Part shown: in pieces, positions 9,101 to 17,820 of the stretch
Layout: each line of letters opens with the position of its first letter
Position numbering within the stretch: the stretch's first letter is position 1
DNA from: Akkermansia muciniphila
Lineage (GTDB): Bacteria > Verrucomicrobiota > Verrucomicrobiia > Verrucomicrobiales > Akkermansiaceae
DNA length: 64,000 nucleotides
Assembly (NCBI RefSeq): GCF_002884975.1
Contig: NZ_PJKB01000001.1
Span: forward strand, 1,202,596 to 1,266,595
Reading direction: 5' to 3'
The notes under the pieces: model-generated
Seen by the model: only the letters and a program-made list of their open reading frames with translations
Told to the model about the DNA's origin: nothing
The model's database searches: none
Position numbers and translations under genes: made by a program

Positions 9101-12100
9101 ATGGAGGTTCAACAAGTAAACAAGGAAGAGCACGTGGAAGAAAAAAATTCCAGACCTGACCATCCCCACGTCAACACCATGACGTTGGAAAGAACCCCGC
9201 TCACAGATGCTGATCGCGAATTTTCTCCTTCAGAAGCTGTACTCAATTCCTGGATCGCCATGGAGGTTTTATCCCCCATGACTTTCCGTAAACCGGAGAA
9301 TTTATGTGACGGAAACTCTAAAAATGTTATCCAGCTTAACGACTGGTTCCTACCCTGGGAATATGAAGATAACAATTTCCGAAAGGGCTACCGGATTTAT
9401 TATCAAATTATTCTCGGCTCCATCTCCATGGAGGGAGCTGTAAAAGAATTGCTTAACGTTTATTCAGACTCCCGGGAACAACGGCCGTCCTCTTCGGGAG
9501 AAGCAGTACTGGCCAGCGTCATTGTGGACGCAACAGGAAAAATTGCAGGACAGAATTCCATCGCCATTTCCAGCTTTGGATGGGGTGTTCCCATCGCATT
9601 ACAAGGTGATTTACGCTGTCTGGAGCAGTGGCCTCTGGCCGAGGAGGATCTTATCAACAAGCTTACGGCCAGATTAAGCAGAAGAGATGAGGACGGGAAT
9701 CTGCTGCCTCTTCATTCATCTGATATCACGGGCGCTTACAGGTGGCTGGTCAACATCCTGGGCCTGGATAAGGCTTTAGTGAAGGAACCATCCTTCATCC
9801 TGCGCATGTACCAATGGAACCAACTCAAAGAAGCCCCGGAACCTCCTTTACTCAACTCATTTTTTCTTAAGGATCTCGACTGGGCCAAACGGTTGTCACA
9901 GAAAAAAAGGCTGCCGGATAATCTGAGACGCTATCTTGGAATGCTGCTGCCTCTTGAGCGTTGGGATCTCCTGCACGACCATCCCGCCGTCAGGCAAATC
10001 CTTTCTCCATTTCGATTCCCATTGGCTGCATGGCCCGGCCAGGGACGGCATTCCCTGGCGCCGCTTCAACAATGTGCTGTCAATATCGCTCTCTCTGAAT
10101 TACAAAATGGAGGTATCCTCGCCGTAAATGGTCCACCGGGAACAGGAAAAACCACCTTGCTCAGGGACATCGTCGCAGGCATCGTCTTTGAAAGAGCAAA
10201 GGTGATGGCTGACTTTAACGATCCTGAAGACGCCTTCAAACATTCTGGTGAAAAGGTGAGAAGAGGCAGTGCTTTCCTCAACCTATACTCTCTTTCACCC
10301 AAATTGAAGGGGTTCGAAATCGTCGTCGCCTCTTCCAATAACAAGGCGGTGGAGAATATCAGCCAGGAACTGCCGGGACGCGATGCAGTAGCGGAAGAAT
10401 GTTTTCCAAAAGGATACTTTTCCACAATATCCGATGCTCTGTTTTCCAGAAAAACATGGGGTCTCATTAGCGCCGCGCTTGGAAAATCGTCCAATCGCTT
10501 TCATTTCCGGGAGCAATTTTGGTGGGATAAAAACTACGGATTACAGGCATATCTCAGGTACATAGGTGGTCTTTCCAATACCAATGGCACAGACACAACA
10601 TGTGTTGCTCCTATTATTGAGCAAGAAGATGCACCCAAAGATCATGAAGAAGCGCTGAAACGGTGGCATAAGGCCAGACAGCATTTTCTTGAAATCCACA
10701 AGGAAGTGGGTCAAGAACTCTCCCGGTTGCAAACTATTCACGACCTGTACAGTGAAATTTGCTGGCATGTTGAGGAAATAAAGGAACATGAAAAAACCTT
10801 GTTTCCATTAACAGAAGAACATCAACAACTGGAAGAAACACTTAAACAGAAAGAACAGGATATTACCCGGAAGCAGCTTTCCTTGCATGATTTAACGTTG
10901 AAACAAAATGAACTTAAAGCAAGGAAACCGGGATTTTTCCGCCGTTTGTTTTTCCGTTCCATTTATCGGGAATGGTTGCATGCAAACTCTATAGGGGAAA
11001 AGACATTTCAATCTGCGGAAAAGGATCTTAACCAGGCGAACGAGCAACTTCTTCATCTGAAAGAACAACGAACTGCTCTGAAAAAAAGGATATTGGAAGA
11101 AGAAGAAACGCTGCAATACCTTTCCGATCAAAAAAACGATAAGATCCGCCGTTACTCCGAGTGTACCCGGAAACATACCGGAACTTTTATTGATGCAGAT
11201 TACTTCTCCCAGTCTCATGAACAACGCCAGACAAGTGTCCCCTGGTTAGACTCCCGGATAACACGTCTGCGGGGAGACCTTTATGAAGCCTCCATGATGC
11301 TTCATAAAGCCTTCATTGACGGAGCCGCAAAACAAATACGCCACAATTGCTGTGTATTTTTTAACAATTCCGGCAACAAATCTCTTGGAACCCCTGAAGA
11401 GGATGCTCTCATCAACGATTTATGGGCGACTTTATTTCTCATTGTCCCCGTGGTCTCCACAACGTTCGCTTCCTTTAGCGCCATGTTTGCCGGGGTAGCA
11501 AAAAAAGAACTTGGATGGCTTCTCATTGATGAAGCTGGGCAGGCCCTCCCACAGGCGGCTGTAGGAGCGCTCCTGCGTTCCAAACGAGCCGTCATCGTTG
11601 GGGATCCGATGCAAATTGAACCGATTGTCGTATTACCTGATCACCTGACTAAAACCATATGCAATCATTTCGGCGTTAACGCCGAAATTTACAATGCTCC
11701 GGAAGCTTCTGCTCAAACTCTAGCGGACCGGACGACAACTTATATCGGACGCTTTGAAACACCTGATGGAACGAGAGAAGTCGGAGTACCTCTTCTCGTC
11801 CATCGCAGATGTGCCGAACCCATGTTCTCCATCTCCAATGCAGTCGCCTACGACAATATGATGGTACAAGGCAAAGTTCCCGGACCTTCCTCCATCATTC
11901 AGGCGGCAGGCCCTTCACGCTGGATTCATGTGGAAGGGACTGCCGACGGCAAATGGTCCAGAGAGGAAGGACAACATGTCATTCGCCTTTTGCAAACCAT
12001 AAGAAATGGAGGATGCTCACCGGATTTATATATCATCACGCCCTTTGTCGACGTGCAGAATGGGTTACGCTCCTTATTGGAGAACTCTTCCGTCCTGAAA

Positions 12101-12376
12101 GGATGGATTCACAATTCCTATCAGTGGTCCCAGGAACACGTAGGAACAGTTCATACTGTTCAAGGAAGAGAAGCTGAGGCAGTCATTTTTGTTCTCGGAG
12201 CTCCTGAAATGGAGCAGGCCGGAGCGCGTTTCTGGGCAGGAAAAACCCCCAACCTTTTAAATGTGGCTGCAACCCGGGCCAAAGAAGTCATTTATGTCAT
12301 CGGCAATGCAAAGGCATGGAGAAATAGTGGGGTGTTCAAGATTCTCCATCAAAAACTATATTCCTCTAATAGCTGA
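9101..12376 (+). CDS. SF1 (Upf1/DNA2-like) helicase with large coiled-coil insertion
   Basis: The 1091-residue protein starts at ATG 9101 after a clear AAAGGA ribosome site. Helicase motif I GPPGTGKTT is at residues 344-352 (Lys350), motif II LLIDEAGQALPQ near 808, and motif III VIVGDPMQIEPI near 830. HRRCAEPMFSISN, the motif V region VGTVHTVQGREAEA and the motif VI region NVAATRAKE follow. These fit the AAA_11/AAA_12 domains of COG1112 helicases, which translocate on DNA or RNA. Motifs I and II lie about 460 residues apart; this insertion includes a charged coiled coil at roughly 560-740. The first 320 residues match no family I recognise. No nuclease domain such as a PLD domain is visible, unlike Mokosh type II proteins. 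It lies downstream of the nuclease-STAND gene and shares its AT-rich composition, so a joint defence role is likely but inferred. Confidence 0.85.
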   Translation: MEVQQVNKEEHVEEKNSRPDHPHVNTMTLERTPLTDADREFSPSEAVLNSWIAMEVLSPMTFRKPENLCDGNSKNVIQLNDWFLPWEYEDNNFRKGYRIYYQIILGSISMEGAVKELLNVYSDSREQRPSSSGEAVLASVIVDATGKIAGQNSIAISSFGWGVPIALQGDLRCLEQWPLAEEDLINKLTARLSRRDEDGNLLPLHSSDITGAYRWLVNILGLDKALVKEPSFILRMYQWNQLKEAPEPPLLNSFFLKDLDWAKRLSQKKRLPDNLRRYLGMLLPLERWDLLHDHPAVRQILSPFRFPLAAWPGQGRHSLAPLQQCAVNIALSELQNGGILAVNGPPGTGKTTLLRDIVAGIVFERAKVMADFNDPEDAFKHSGEKVRRGSAFLNLYSLSPKLKGFEIVVASSNNKAVENISQELPGRDAVAEECFPKGYFSTISDALFSRKTWGLISAALGKSSNRFHFREQFWWDKNYGLQAYLRYIGGLSNTNGTDTTCVAPIIEQEDAPKDHEEALKRWHKARQHFLEIHKEVGQELSRLQTIHDLYSEICWHVEEIKEHEKTLFPLTEEHQQLEETLKQKEQDITRKQLSLHDLTLKQNELKARKPGFFRRLFFRSIYREWLHANSIGEKTFQSAEKDLNQANEQLLHLKEQRTALKKRILEEEETLQYLSDQKNDKIRRYSECTRKHTGTFIDADYFSQSHEQRQTSVPWLDSRITRLRGDLYEASMMLHKAFIDGAAKQIRHNCCVFFNNSGNKSLGTPEEDALINDLWATLFLIVPVVSTTFASFSAMFAGVAKKELGWLLIDEAGQALPQAAVGALLRSKRAVIVGDPMQIEPIVVLPDHLTKTICNHFGVNAEIYNAPEASAQTLADRTTTYIGRFETPDGTREVGVPLLVHRRCAEPMFSISNAVAYDNMMVQGKVPGPSSIIQAAGPSRWIHVEGTADGKWSREEGQHVIRLLQTIRNGGCSPDLYIITPFVDVQNGLRSLLENSSVLKGWIHNSYQWSQEHVGTVHTVQGREAEAVIFVLGAPEMEQAGARFWAGKTPNLLNVAATRAKEVIYVIGNAKAWRNSGVFKILHQKLYSSNS

Positions 12377-12582
12377 TATGCTTCTTTTGATCAACTTGCC
12401 TTATCTAAAGCATCCCGACCAGATAGGAACATCCTTCTGAAGTTTTTGGCGTTTAAATGATTTTACATTGTTGCCTCATAGAGTATTTGCTATAAGTGGT
12501 GCGTACTGGAAAGCATATCGGCATCACGGAATGGCGTTTTGCATGTTCCCCCGGAAAATTGAACAACTGCCCATTCGGAAAA

Positions 12583-13545
12583 ATGAAATACATGGGAAAA
12601 ATCCTGTCGTTTTTTAGCGTTTTAATGGCGTGCACTCTTTCGGCATCAGCCGGAAATACGCCTGCTGCAAGCATCCCCTTTGAGCTGGGCACTGCCAGCC
12701 GCATTTACGTGAAGGGGAGCGTCAATGGCAGCCGGCCCCTGCGCTTTCTTTTTGATACCGGGGCCACCTCCATGGTCATCAGTACCAATTCCCTGAAAGG
12801 CGTTCCCATGGAATTTAACGAGACCGTTGTCAACCATGGCGCCACGGGGTCCGATGAAGTACGCGGAAGCACGGAGAACAAATTCACCATCGGAGGACGA
12901 AGCCTGGAGCACGTTCCCTTTATTGCTATTCCCTATTCACCGGACCAGTGGGACGGCGTGCTGGGCCTTTGGTTCATTAATCAGCAGGTGACGGAGGTAA
13001 ATTACACAGACCGGAAGATTTACCTGTATCCGCACGGTTCCTATACGCCGCCGCCCAACGCCATCCGCCTCAAGATTGAATATGTGATGGGCATTCCAGT
13101 CGTTCCCGGCCAGGTGACGGTCAACGGAAAAACCCACCAGCTCCGCCTGTCCGTGGATACCGGGTCCGACCGCGTTCTGGACCTCAACACCCCTTTCGTT
13201 AAAAAACATCATTTGCTGGGCAGCCAGAAGCCGTTTTGCATTTCACGCATTTCCAGCTCGGATTCCCATACCGGAGTTCTGGAAAACGTCATTTTCGACA
13301 GCGTCCAGCTAGGCGGCTGCAAGCTTCCCCTCATCCCCGGAGCTTTTTCCACCGTTACGGCAGGAACCCAGAGCAGTGCGGAAATGGACGGCGTCATGGG
13401 CAACAACCTGCTGAAACGGTTCAATATGGTCTATGACTCCCGGGAAGGGTATATTTACCTGATCCCCAACAATCTGCTTTACACCCCGTTTTACGACTGC
13501 CTGCTCCGCCCGCAGCCGGACCCGGCTTTTTCTTCCGGGAAATAA
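12583..13545 (+). CDS. Secreted retropepsin-like aspartyl protease family protein
   Basis: Start chosen at ATG 12583, because residues 1-23 then form a signal peptide (Lys near the N terminus, hydrophobic core ILSFFSVLMACTL, Ala-Ser-Ala cleavage site); upstream GTG starts would mask it. The mature 300-residue protein contains two aspartic protease motifs, FLFDTGATSMVIS in the first half and LSVDTGSDRVLDL in the second. That is a two-lobed arrangement of the retropepsin-like bacterial family (Asp_protease_2 type). Such proteins probably act in the periplasm or outside the cell; no substrate can be inferred. It converges on the last gene of the exopolysaccharide operon with only 19 bases between them. 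Confidence 0.85.
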   Translation: MKYMGKILSFFSVLMACTLSASAGNTPAASIPFELGTASRIYVKGSVNGSRPLRFLFDTGATSMVISTNSLKGVPMEFNETVVNHGATGSDEVRGSTENKFTIGGRSLEHVPFIAIPYSPDQWDGVLGLWFINQQVTEVNYTDRKIYLYPHGSYTPPPNAIRLKIEYVMGIPVVPGQVTVNGKTHQLRLSVDTGSDRVLDLNTPFVKKHHLLGSQKPFCISRISSSDSHTGVLENVIFDSVQLGGCKLPLIPGAFSTVTAGTQSSAEMDGVMGNNLLKRFNMVYDSREGYIYLIPNNLLYTPFYDCLLRPQPDPAFSSGK

Positions 13546-13564
13546 GGCCTTCCGGCCCCCTCCC

Positions 13565-14632
13565 CTACCGTGCGCTTCCGCGCAGGTTGATGATGCGCGT
13601 GCAGAGGTCCACCAGCCTGTTCCCCATGCGGGAATGCAGGACCCGGTAGATGCCGAAGAGGGCGCAACGCACGCGGAGATCATTCCCCCTGGCAATGTGT
13701 TTCAGCAGGCGGAAGGGGGATTCCGGAGATTTGACAAAATCCCGCCATTCATATTTGTCCAGCAACGCGCGCACGGCATCCAGAGCCTTCTTTTTTTCCG
13801 CCGCCGTCTGGTTCAGCAGATTGGAGGAGAAGAGCTGAATACTGCCGTTCAGCCAGTTCAGCACCGTGATTCCGGCTTTTTCCAGACACCCCTGTTCCCG
13901 GTAGGCCGCCGCAATCAGGTCAATGCGTTCCAGCGCCGGATAGAATCCGGAACCTTTTTTGTCCGGAGCCTTGTACACGTTCACCAGGGAATCCGGACGC
14001 GTAGGCCGGTAGATGTACAGGCAGTCCGGTATTTTCACGATATTCCGCACATAAGGCTGGAGCAGGTTGTTGAACAGGGCGTCGCTCCCCTGCCGCATCC
14101 CCGCCCTGAAGCGCAGACCCGTCTTTTTCAGGAATTCCGCACGGTAGAGCTTGTCCCAGCACAGTTCGCTGAACGGTCCCATGGCGGCAAAGTCGTAGTG
14201 GTCACAGTGCCATTCCGGGCATTGCAGGCCGTTGAGCATGCTCCACCGTACGGAGAGGGGCATGTCCCCGGCCACCGTGGCGCCCATGCAGGCCAGGTCC
14301 GCTCCGTACTGTTCCGCCGCCAGGTAAAGCCGCTGGAACATGACGGGTGAAATGTAGTCATCCGGGTCCACAAAACCGATGTACGTTCCGGAAACCGCAT
14401 CCAGCCCGGCATTGCGCGCCGCCGCTACGCCCGCATTGGGCTGGTCAATGATGATGAACCTGCCATCCGCCGCTTCATATTCCCGCAGAATATCCAGCGT
14501 TCCATCCCCGGAACCGTCATTGATGCAGATGATTTCTATGTCCCGGAGCGTCTGGGCGCAGACGGTATCCAGGCATTTTTTCATGAATCCGGCCACGTTG
14601 TAGCAGGGAATGATAATGGAGACGAGTGGCAT
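13565..14632 (-). CDS. Glycosyltransferase family 2
   Basis: The 355-residue GT-A fold enzyme opens with LVSIIIPCYNVAGFMKKCL. It carries the nucleotide-sugar signature INDGSGDGTLDIL and the metal-binding motif FVDPDDY near residue 93. It would add one sugar, from a nucleotide-sugar donor, to the growing lipid-linked repeat unit at the cytoplasmic face. It is the last gene of the exopolysaccharide operon and starts 13 bases after the preceding gene. Donor and acceptor cannot be told from sequence. Confidence 0.9.
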   Translation of the reverse strand: MPLVSIIIPCYNVAGFMKKCLDTVCAQTLRDIEIICINDGSGDGTLDILREYEAADGRFIIIDQPNAGVAAARNAGLDAVSGTYIGFVDPDDYISPVMFQRLYLAAEQYGADLACMGATVAGDMPLSVRWSMLNGLQCPEWHCDHYDFAAMGPFSELCWDKLYRAEFLKKTGLRFRAGMRQGSDALFNNLLQPYVRNIVKIPDCLYIYRPTRPDSLVNVYKAPDKKGSGFYPALERIDLIAAAYREQGCLEKAGITVLNWLNGSIQLFSSNLLNQTAAEKKKALDAVRALLDKYEWRDFVKSPESPFRLLKHIARGNDLRVRCALFGIYRVLHSRMGNRLVDLCTRIINLRGSAR

Positions 14633-14645
14633 GGTTTTAAAAAGG

Positions 14646-15806
14646 TTAACGTTGTTGATTGGAAGTTAGTTCGCGGAACAGGTCCATCCAGCGCGCGGCA
14701 ATGGCATCCAGGGCATATTGCGCCGCTTTCCCACGGGCGGCGGCCCCCATTCTGCGCCTCAGCTCCGGCTGTTCCATCAGCCGGATGATAGCCAGGGAGA
14801 GCTGTTCCGTATCTCCGGGGGGAACCAGAAGCCCGTCTTCCTCCGTGGAAATCACATCTCGGGGACCGCACGGGCATTCAAAGGCCACGCACGGCACGCC
14901 GCACGCCATGGCCTCCACCAGCACCATGCCGAAGCCTTCAAACAGGGAGGAAAAGACAAGCATGGAGGATTGCAGCAGCCTGCCCTGCACATCACCGGTC
15001 ACGCCGCGCAGGAACACCTTGCCTTGCAATCCTTTTTCCCGTATCAGCCGTTCCAGGGCATTGCGTTCCGGGCCATCCCCCCATATTTCCAGTTCCCAGT
15101 CCGGATGAACCGCGGCCACTTTTTCCCAGGCCTGGACCAGCAGGTCAAAGCCCTTCACGGGAACGAGCCTTCCCACGGCTACCACACGGCGGCATTCCAG
15201 GGCGGAGGTCCGTTCCGGACGGAGAATGCATGGATTAGGGATGACATGCACGCCATTCTTTCCGCACCAGTTTTCCTCCCGGTCCTGCCGGGTGAGCACC
15301 ACCGTGGCGTCATAGCTCCCCTTGCCGAGGCCGAATTCATAGAAGTCGGAGACTGCGGCCACCAGCCGGGCGCGCAGTCCGCCCTGAAGGCGGGCATAAT
15401 CCTTCCGGTATGTTCCGGAGTAATGAAATTCACGCACTGTTTTCCAGGACCTGTTGCGGGAAAGCCGCGGAATCATGAATTTTTCCGACTGCCCCACAGA
15501 GATAACAATGTCGGGCTCCAATTCGTCCAACACGCTGCGCAAGGCCCTGGCATGCCTTCTGCGCCTGACCAGAATGCCTTTCAGGACGTAGAGGAAGCCC
15601 TTCCAGTCGTCCTCATAATAATTCACGCCCAGATGAACCACCTTGACACCCTGCGGGAGGGAGGAAGCGGTCTGCCGGGAATCGTTGGCCGTGACCAGTA
15701 CCACCTCATTGCCGGGGATGGCGGCCAATGCCGCCGCCTTGGCGCGCGTTACGGCCTGAATGCCGCCCGCCGCGTCCAGATCATCCAGCACATAGGCAAT
15801 TTTCAT
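14646..15806 (-). CDS. Glycosyltransferase family 4
   Basis: Start set at ATG 15806, where MKIAYVLDDLDAAGG begins; it overlaps the previous stop by 4 bases (ATGA). A longer frame upstream lies inside the neighbouring gene. The 386-residue GT-B enzyme has VAVGRLVPVKGFDLLVQAW at the start of the C-terminal donor domain. The typical GT4 sugar-nucleotide site follows, with SLFEGFGMVLVEAMACG and the CPCGPRDVI stretch. The last pattern is shared with the gene at 18854-19969, so the two look like paralogs. Role: sugar transfer during repeat-unit assembly. Confidence 0.9.
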   Translation of the reverse strand: MKIAYVLDDLDAAGGIQAVTRAKAAALAAIPGNEVVLVTANDSRQTASSLPQGVKVVHLGVNYYEDDWKGFLYVLKGILVRRRRHARALRSVLDELEPDIVISVGQSEKFMIPRLSRNRSWKTVREFHYSGTYRKDYARLQGGLRARLVAAVSDFYEFGLGKGSYDATVVLTRQDREENWCGKNGVHVIPNPCILRPERTSALECRRVVAVGRLVPVKGFDLLVQAWEKVAAVHPDWELEIWGDGPERNALERLIREKGLQGKVFLRGVTGDVQGRLLQSSMLVFSSLFEGFGMVLVEAMACGVPCVAFECPCGPRDVISTEEDGLLVPPGDTEQLSLAIIRLMEQPELRRRMGAAARGKAAQYALDAIAARWMDLFRELTSNQQR

Positions 15807-16705
15807 TTTCCGCCCCCCTTCCCTTTCCTGTTTTTCACGAGAATCAGGCACATCAGCGCCACACCGAACGGAATGGCAGCCAGCGTCAGGAAAGGCCGGG
15901 GGGATTCCCGCAGAAAACGGGGATTCCGGGCCAGCAGGGAGGCGGACACGTAGTGCACGGCCTCCATGAAACGCCTGCGCCGGGCAGGCTGGTACCGCAT
16001 GCCCTCCTTCCGCAGGAAGGCGAACCCCCTGGGATTCAGCACGTATTGCCTGAACATGTTTCTGGAGGAGCCGTCTTCCCGGTATTCCACCAGGCACAGC
16101 ACCTTGTTCATGGTCAGCAGGGGGGCCAGGCGGTCCGCCAGCATGTACTTGTAGCCCAGCCCCACGTATTTTTCACCAGGGAAGACGGGGTAAGGCGGCA
16201 GCTGTTTCATCAGAGCCGTGCGGTATACCAGCTTTTTGTCCCCGCGCCCTCCCGCCGCGTAAAATCCGTTCAGCGTCGTTTCACCGGCGTCTTCCTCAAA
16301 CGGCGTGCCGATGAGTTCCCCCGTGGCGGCGTCCGCATCCAGCCCCGCCATTCCTGCCACCCGGTCACTTCCGTGCCGCGCCCAGAATTCCAGGATGGAG
16401 GCCACGGCGTCCTCCGGCATCCGGTCATCGGAATCCAGGCAGACGTTCAGTTCCGTAGACACCAGTTCATAGGCGGCATTATGAGCGGTATGCATGCCTC
16501 CATTTTCCTGGTAGTGATACTGTATTTCCAGCTCTCCGGCCCGCATCCACTCCTTCACCAGGTCCCCGGTCCCGTCTGAGGAGCCGTCATCCACCACCAG
16601 CCAGATGAAATCACGGCACGTCTGTTTCCGCAGGCTTTCATAACAATGGCGCAGGCAGTCCGCCCGGTTGAATGCGGGGGTAAAAACGGTCAGCAGCAGC
16701 TTCAT
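15803..16705 (-). CDS. Glycosyltransferase family 2 with C-terminal membrane anchor
   Basis: The 300-residue protein begins LLLTVFTPAFNRADCLRHCY and has VVDDGSSDGTGDLV and the DxD-like motif CLDSDDRMPED near residue 115. The C terminus has one hydrophobic segment (FLTLAAIPFGVALMCLILV) followed by a basic tail, which would hold the enzyme at the inner membrane. It overlaps both neighbours by 4 bases, which points to translational coupling within the operon. Confidence 0.9.
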   Translation of the reverse strand: MKLLLTVFTPAFNRADCLRHCYESLRKQTCRDFIWLVVDDGSSDGTGDLVKEWMRAGELEIQYHYQENGGMHTAHNAAYELVSTELNVCLDSDDRMPEDAVASILEFWARHGSDRVAGMAGLDADAATGELIGTPFEEDAGETTLNGFYAAGGRGDKKLVYRTALMKQLPPYPVFPGEKYVGLGYKYMLADRLAPLLTMNKVLCLVEYREDGSSRNMFRQYVLNPRGFAFLRKEGMRYQPARRRRFMEAVHYVSASLLARNPRFLRESPRPFLTLAAIPFGVALMCLILVKNRKGKGGGK

Positions 16706-17820
16706 TCCCCACCTCCCTGTTCCAGATAAATTTGCTGAAGCCTTTCCGCATTATGGACGACGTCCAGCCCGGCCGCCCGAATGGCCGCCGAGGTGTCCGT
16801 ACGGCGCCAGCCGTCCGTTATTTCCAGTATTTTTTCCACCCATGCACCGGGGGATTCCCTGAGGGAAAGAAAGTTCACATGGCCCGGCGCCACCGCGCCG
16901 TCCTCCGGCACCCGGTCGGAAGCCACTACGGGCAGTCCGGCGGCCTGCGCCTCCAGCATGGCAATGCCGAAGCCTTCAAACCAGGAGGGGAATGCAAAGA
17001 CGTCCATCCCCTGCAACAGGGCCGCAACGTCATCCCTGCCGCCCAACAGGCGGATTTTCCCGCCCCACTCCGGGTTCTGCGCTTCAGCCCGTATCTTTTC
17101 CTCCCCTTCCCCGCCGCTTCCCACCAGCACCAGCAGGCATTCCGGCTGAACCGCCAGCAGGGCGCGGAACACGCGCAGCAGGAATTCATGATTCTTGGGC
17201 CAGGAGAAATTGCCGGTATGGCCCACCACCAGCTTTCCATCCCACTTCATTTCCTTCCTCACCTGTTCCCGGATTTCCGGAGAGTACCTGAATTTTTCCG
17301 CATCAATGGCATTCCGCACCACGATGGCGTTCCGCATACCCCGCCGCCCGAACAGCCAGCGTCCGCAAAGTTCATTGCATGTGAATCGGTGCGTCAGGTA
17401 CGGGCGCATGAGGTGCTTCAGCAGGAACCGCTGCAGGGAATTCCTGTCCACCCCCAGGGGGGAGCTGTGGGCGTGCGCCGCAATGAAGGGGAGCTTCCGC
17501 GCCGCCGCTTCCCGGTACACCCAGTAGCCCAGCTCGGAACAATGCCCGTGCACCAGCCTGTATTCCGGATGCGCGTCAAAAAATTCCGCCACCTTTTTCC
17601 GGTATTCCGCCAGGCCGGACAGGGTAATGGGGGGCAGCCTGTAAATCCTCCCGCCCAGGCTCCGTATTTCCTCTTCATAAATGCCGGGGGTCTCCCGGTG
17701 CACCAGAAAGTCAAACTGGAGCCTGCCGCGGTCGATATGGCGGTAATAATTCATCACCATCGTTTCCGCGCCGCCGCGGTTCATAATGGTGAATACCATG
17801 AGCACACGTTGAGGATTCAT
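16702..17820 (-). CDS. Glycosyltransferase family 4
   Basis: The 372-residue GT-B enzyme has an N-terminal acceptor domain with TIMNRGGAETMVMNYYRH. The central VVGHTGNFSWPKNHEFLLRV is a common start of the donor-binding half. SWFEGFGIAMLEAQAAGLPV is the E-x7-E-like GT4 region. Close relatives (family 1 domain glycosyltransferases of the EpsF type) act in exopolysaccharide assembly. It overlaps the gene on each side by 4 bases. Confidence 0.9.
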   Translation of the reverse strand: MNPQRVLMVFTIMNRGGAETMVMNYYRHIDRGRLQFDFLVHRETPGIYEEEIRSLGGRIYRLPPITLSGLAEYRKKVAEFFDAHPEYRLVHGHCSELGYWVYREAAARKLPFIAAHAHSSPLGVDRNSLQRFLLKHLMRPYLTHRFTCNELCGRWLFGRRGMRNAIVVRNAIDAEKFRYSPEIREQVRKEMKWDGKLVVGHTGNFSWPKNHEFLLRVFRALLAVQPECLLVLVGSGGEGEEKIRAEAQNPEWGGKIRLLGGRDDVAALLQGMDVFAFPSWFEGFGIAMLEAQAAGLPVVASDRVPEDGAVAPGHVNFLSLRESPGAWVEKILEITDGWRRTDTSAAIRAAGLDVVHNAERLQQIYLEQGGGE

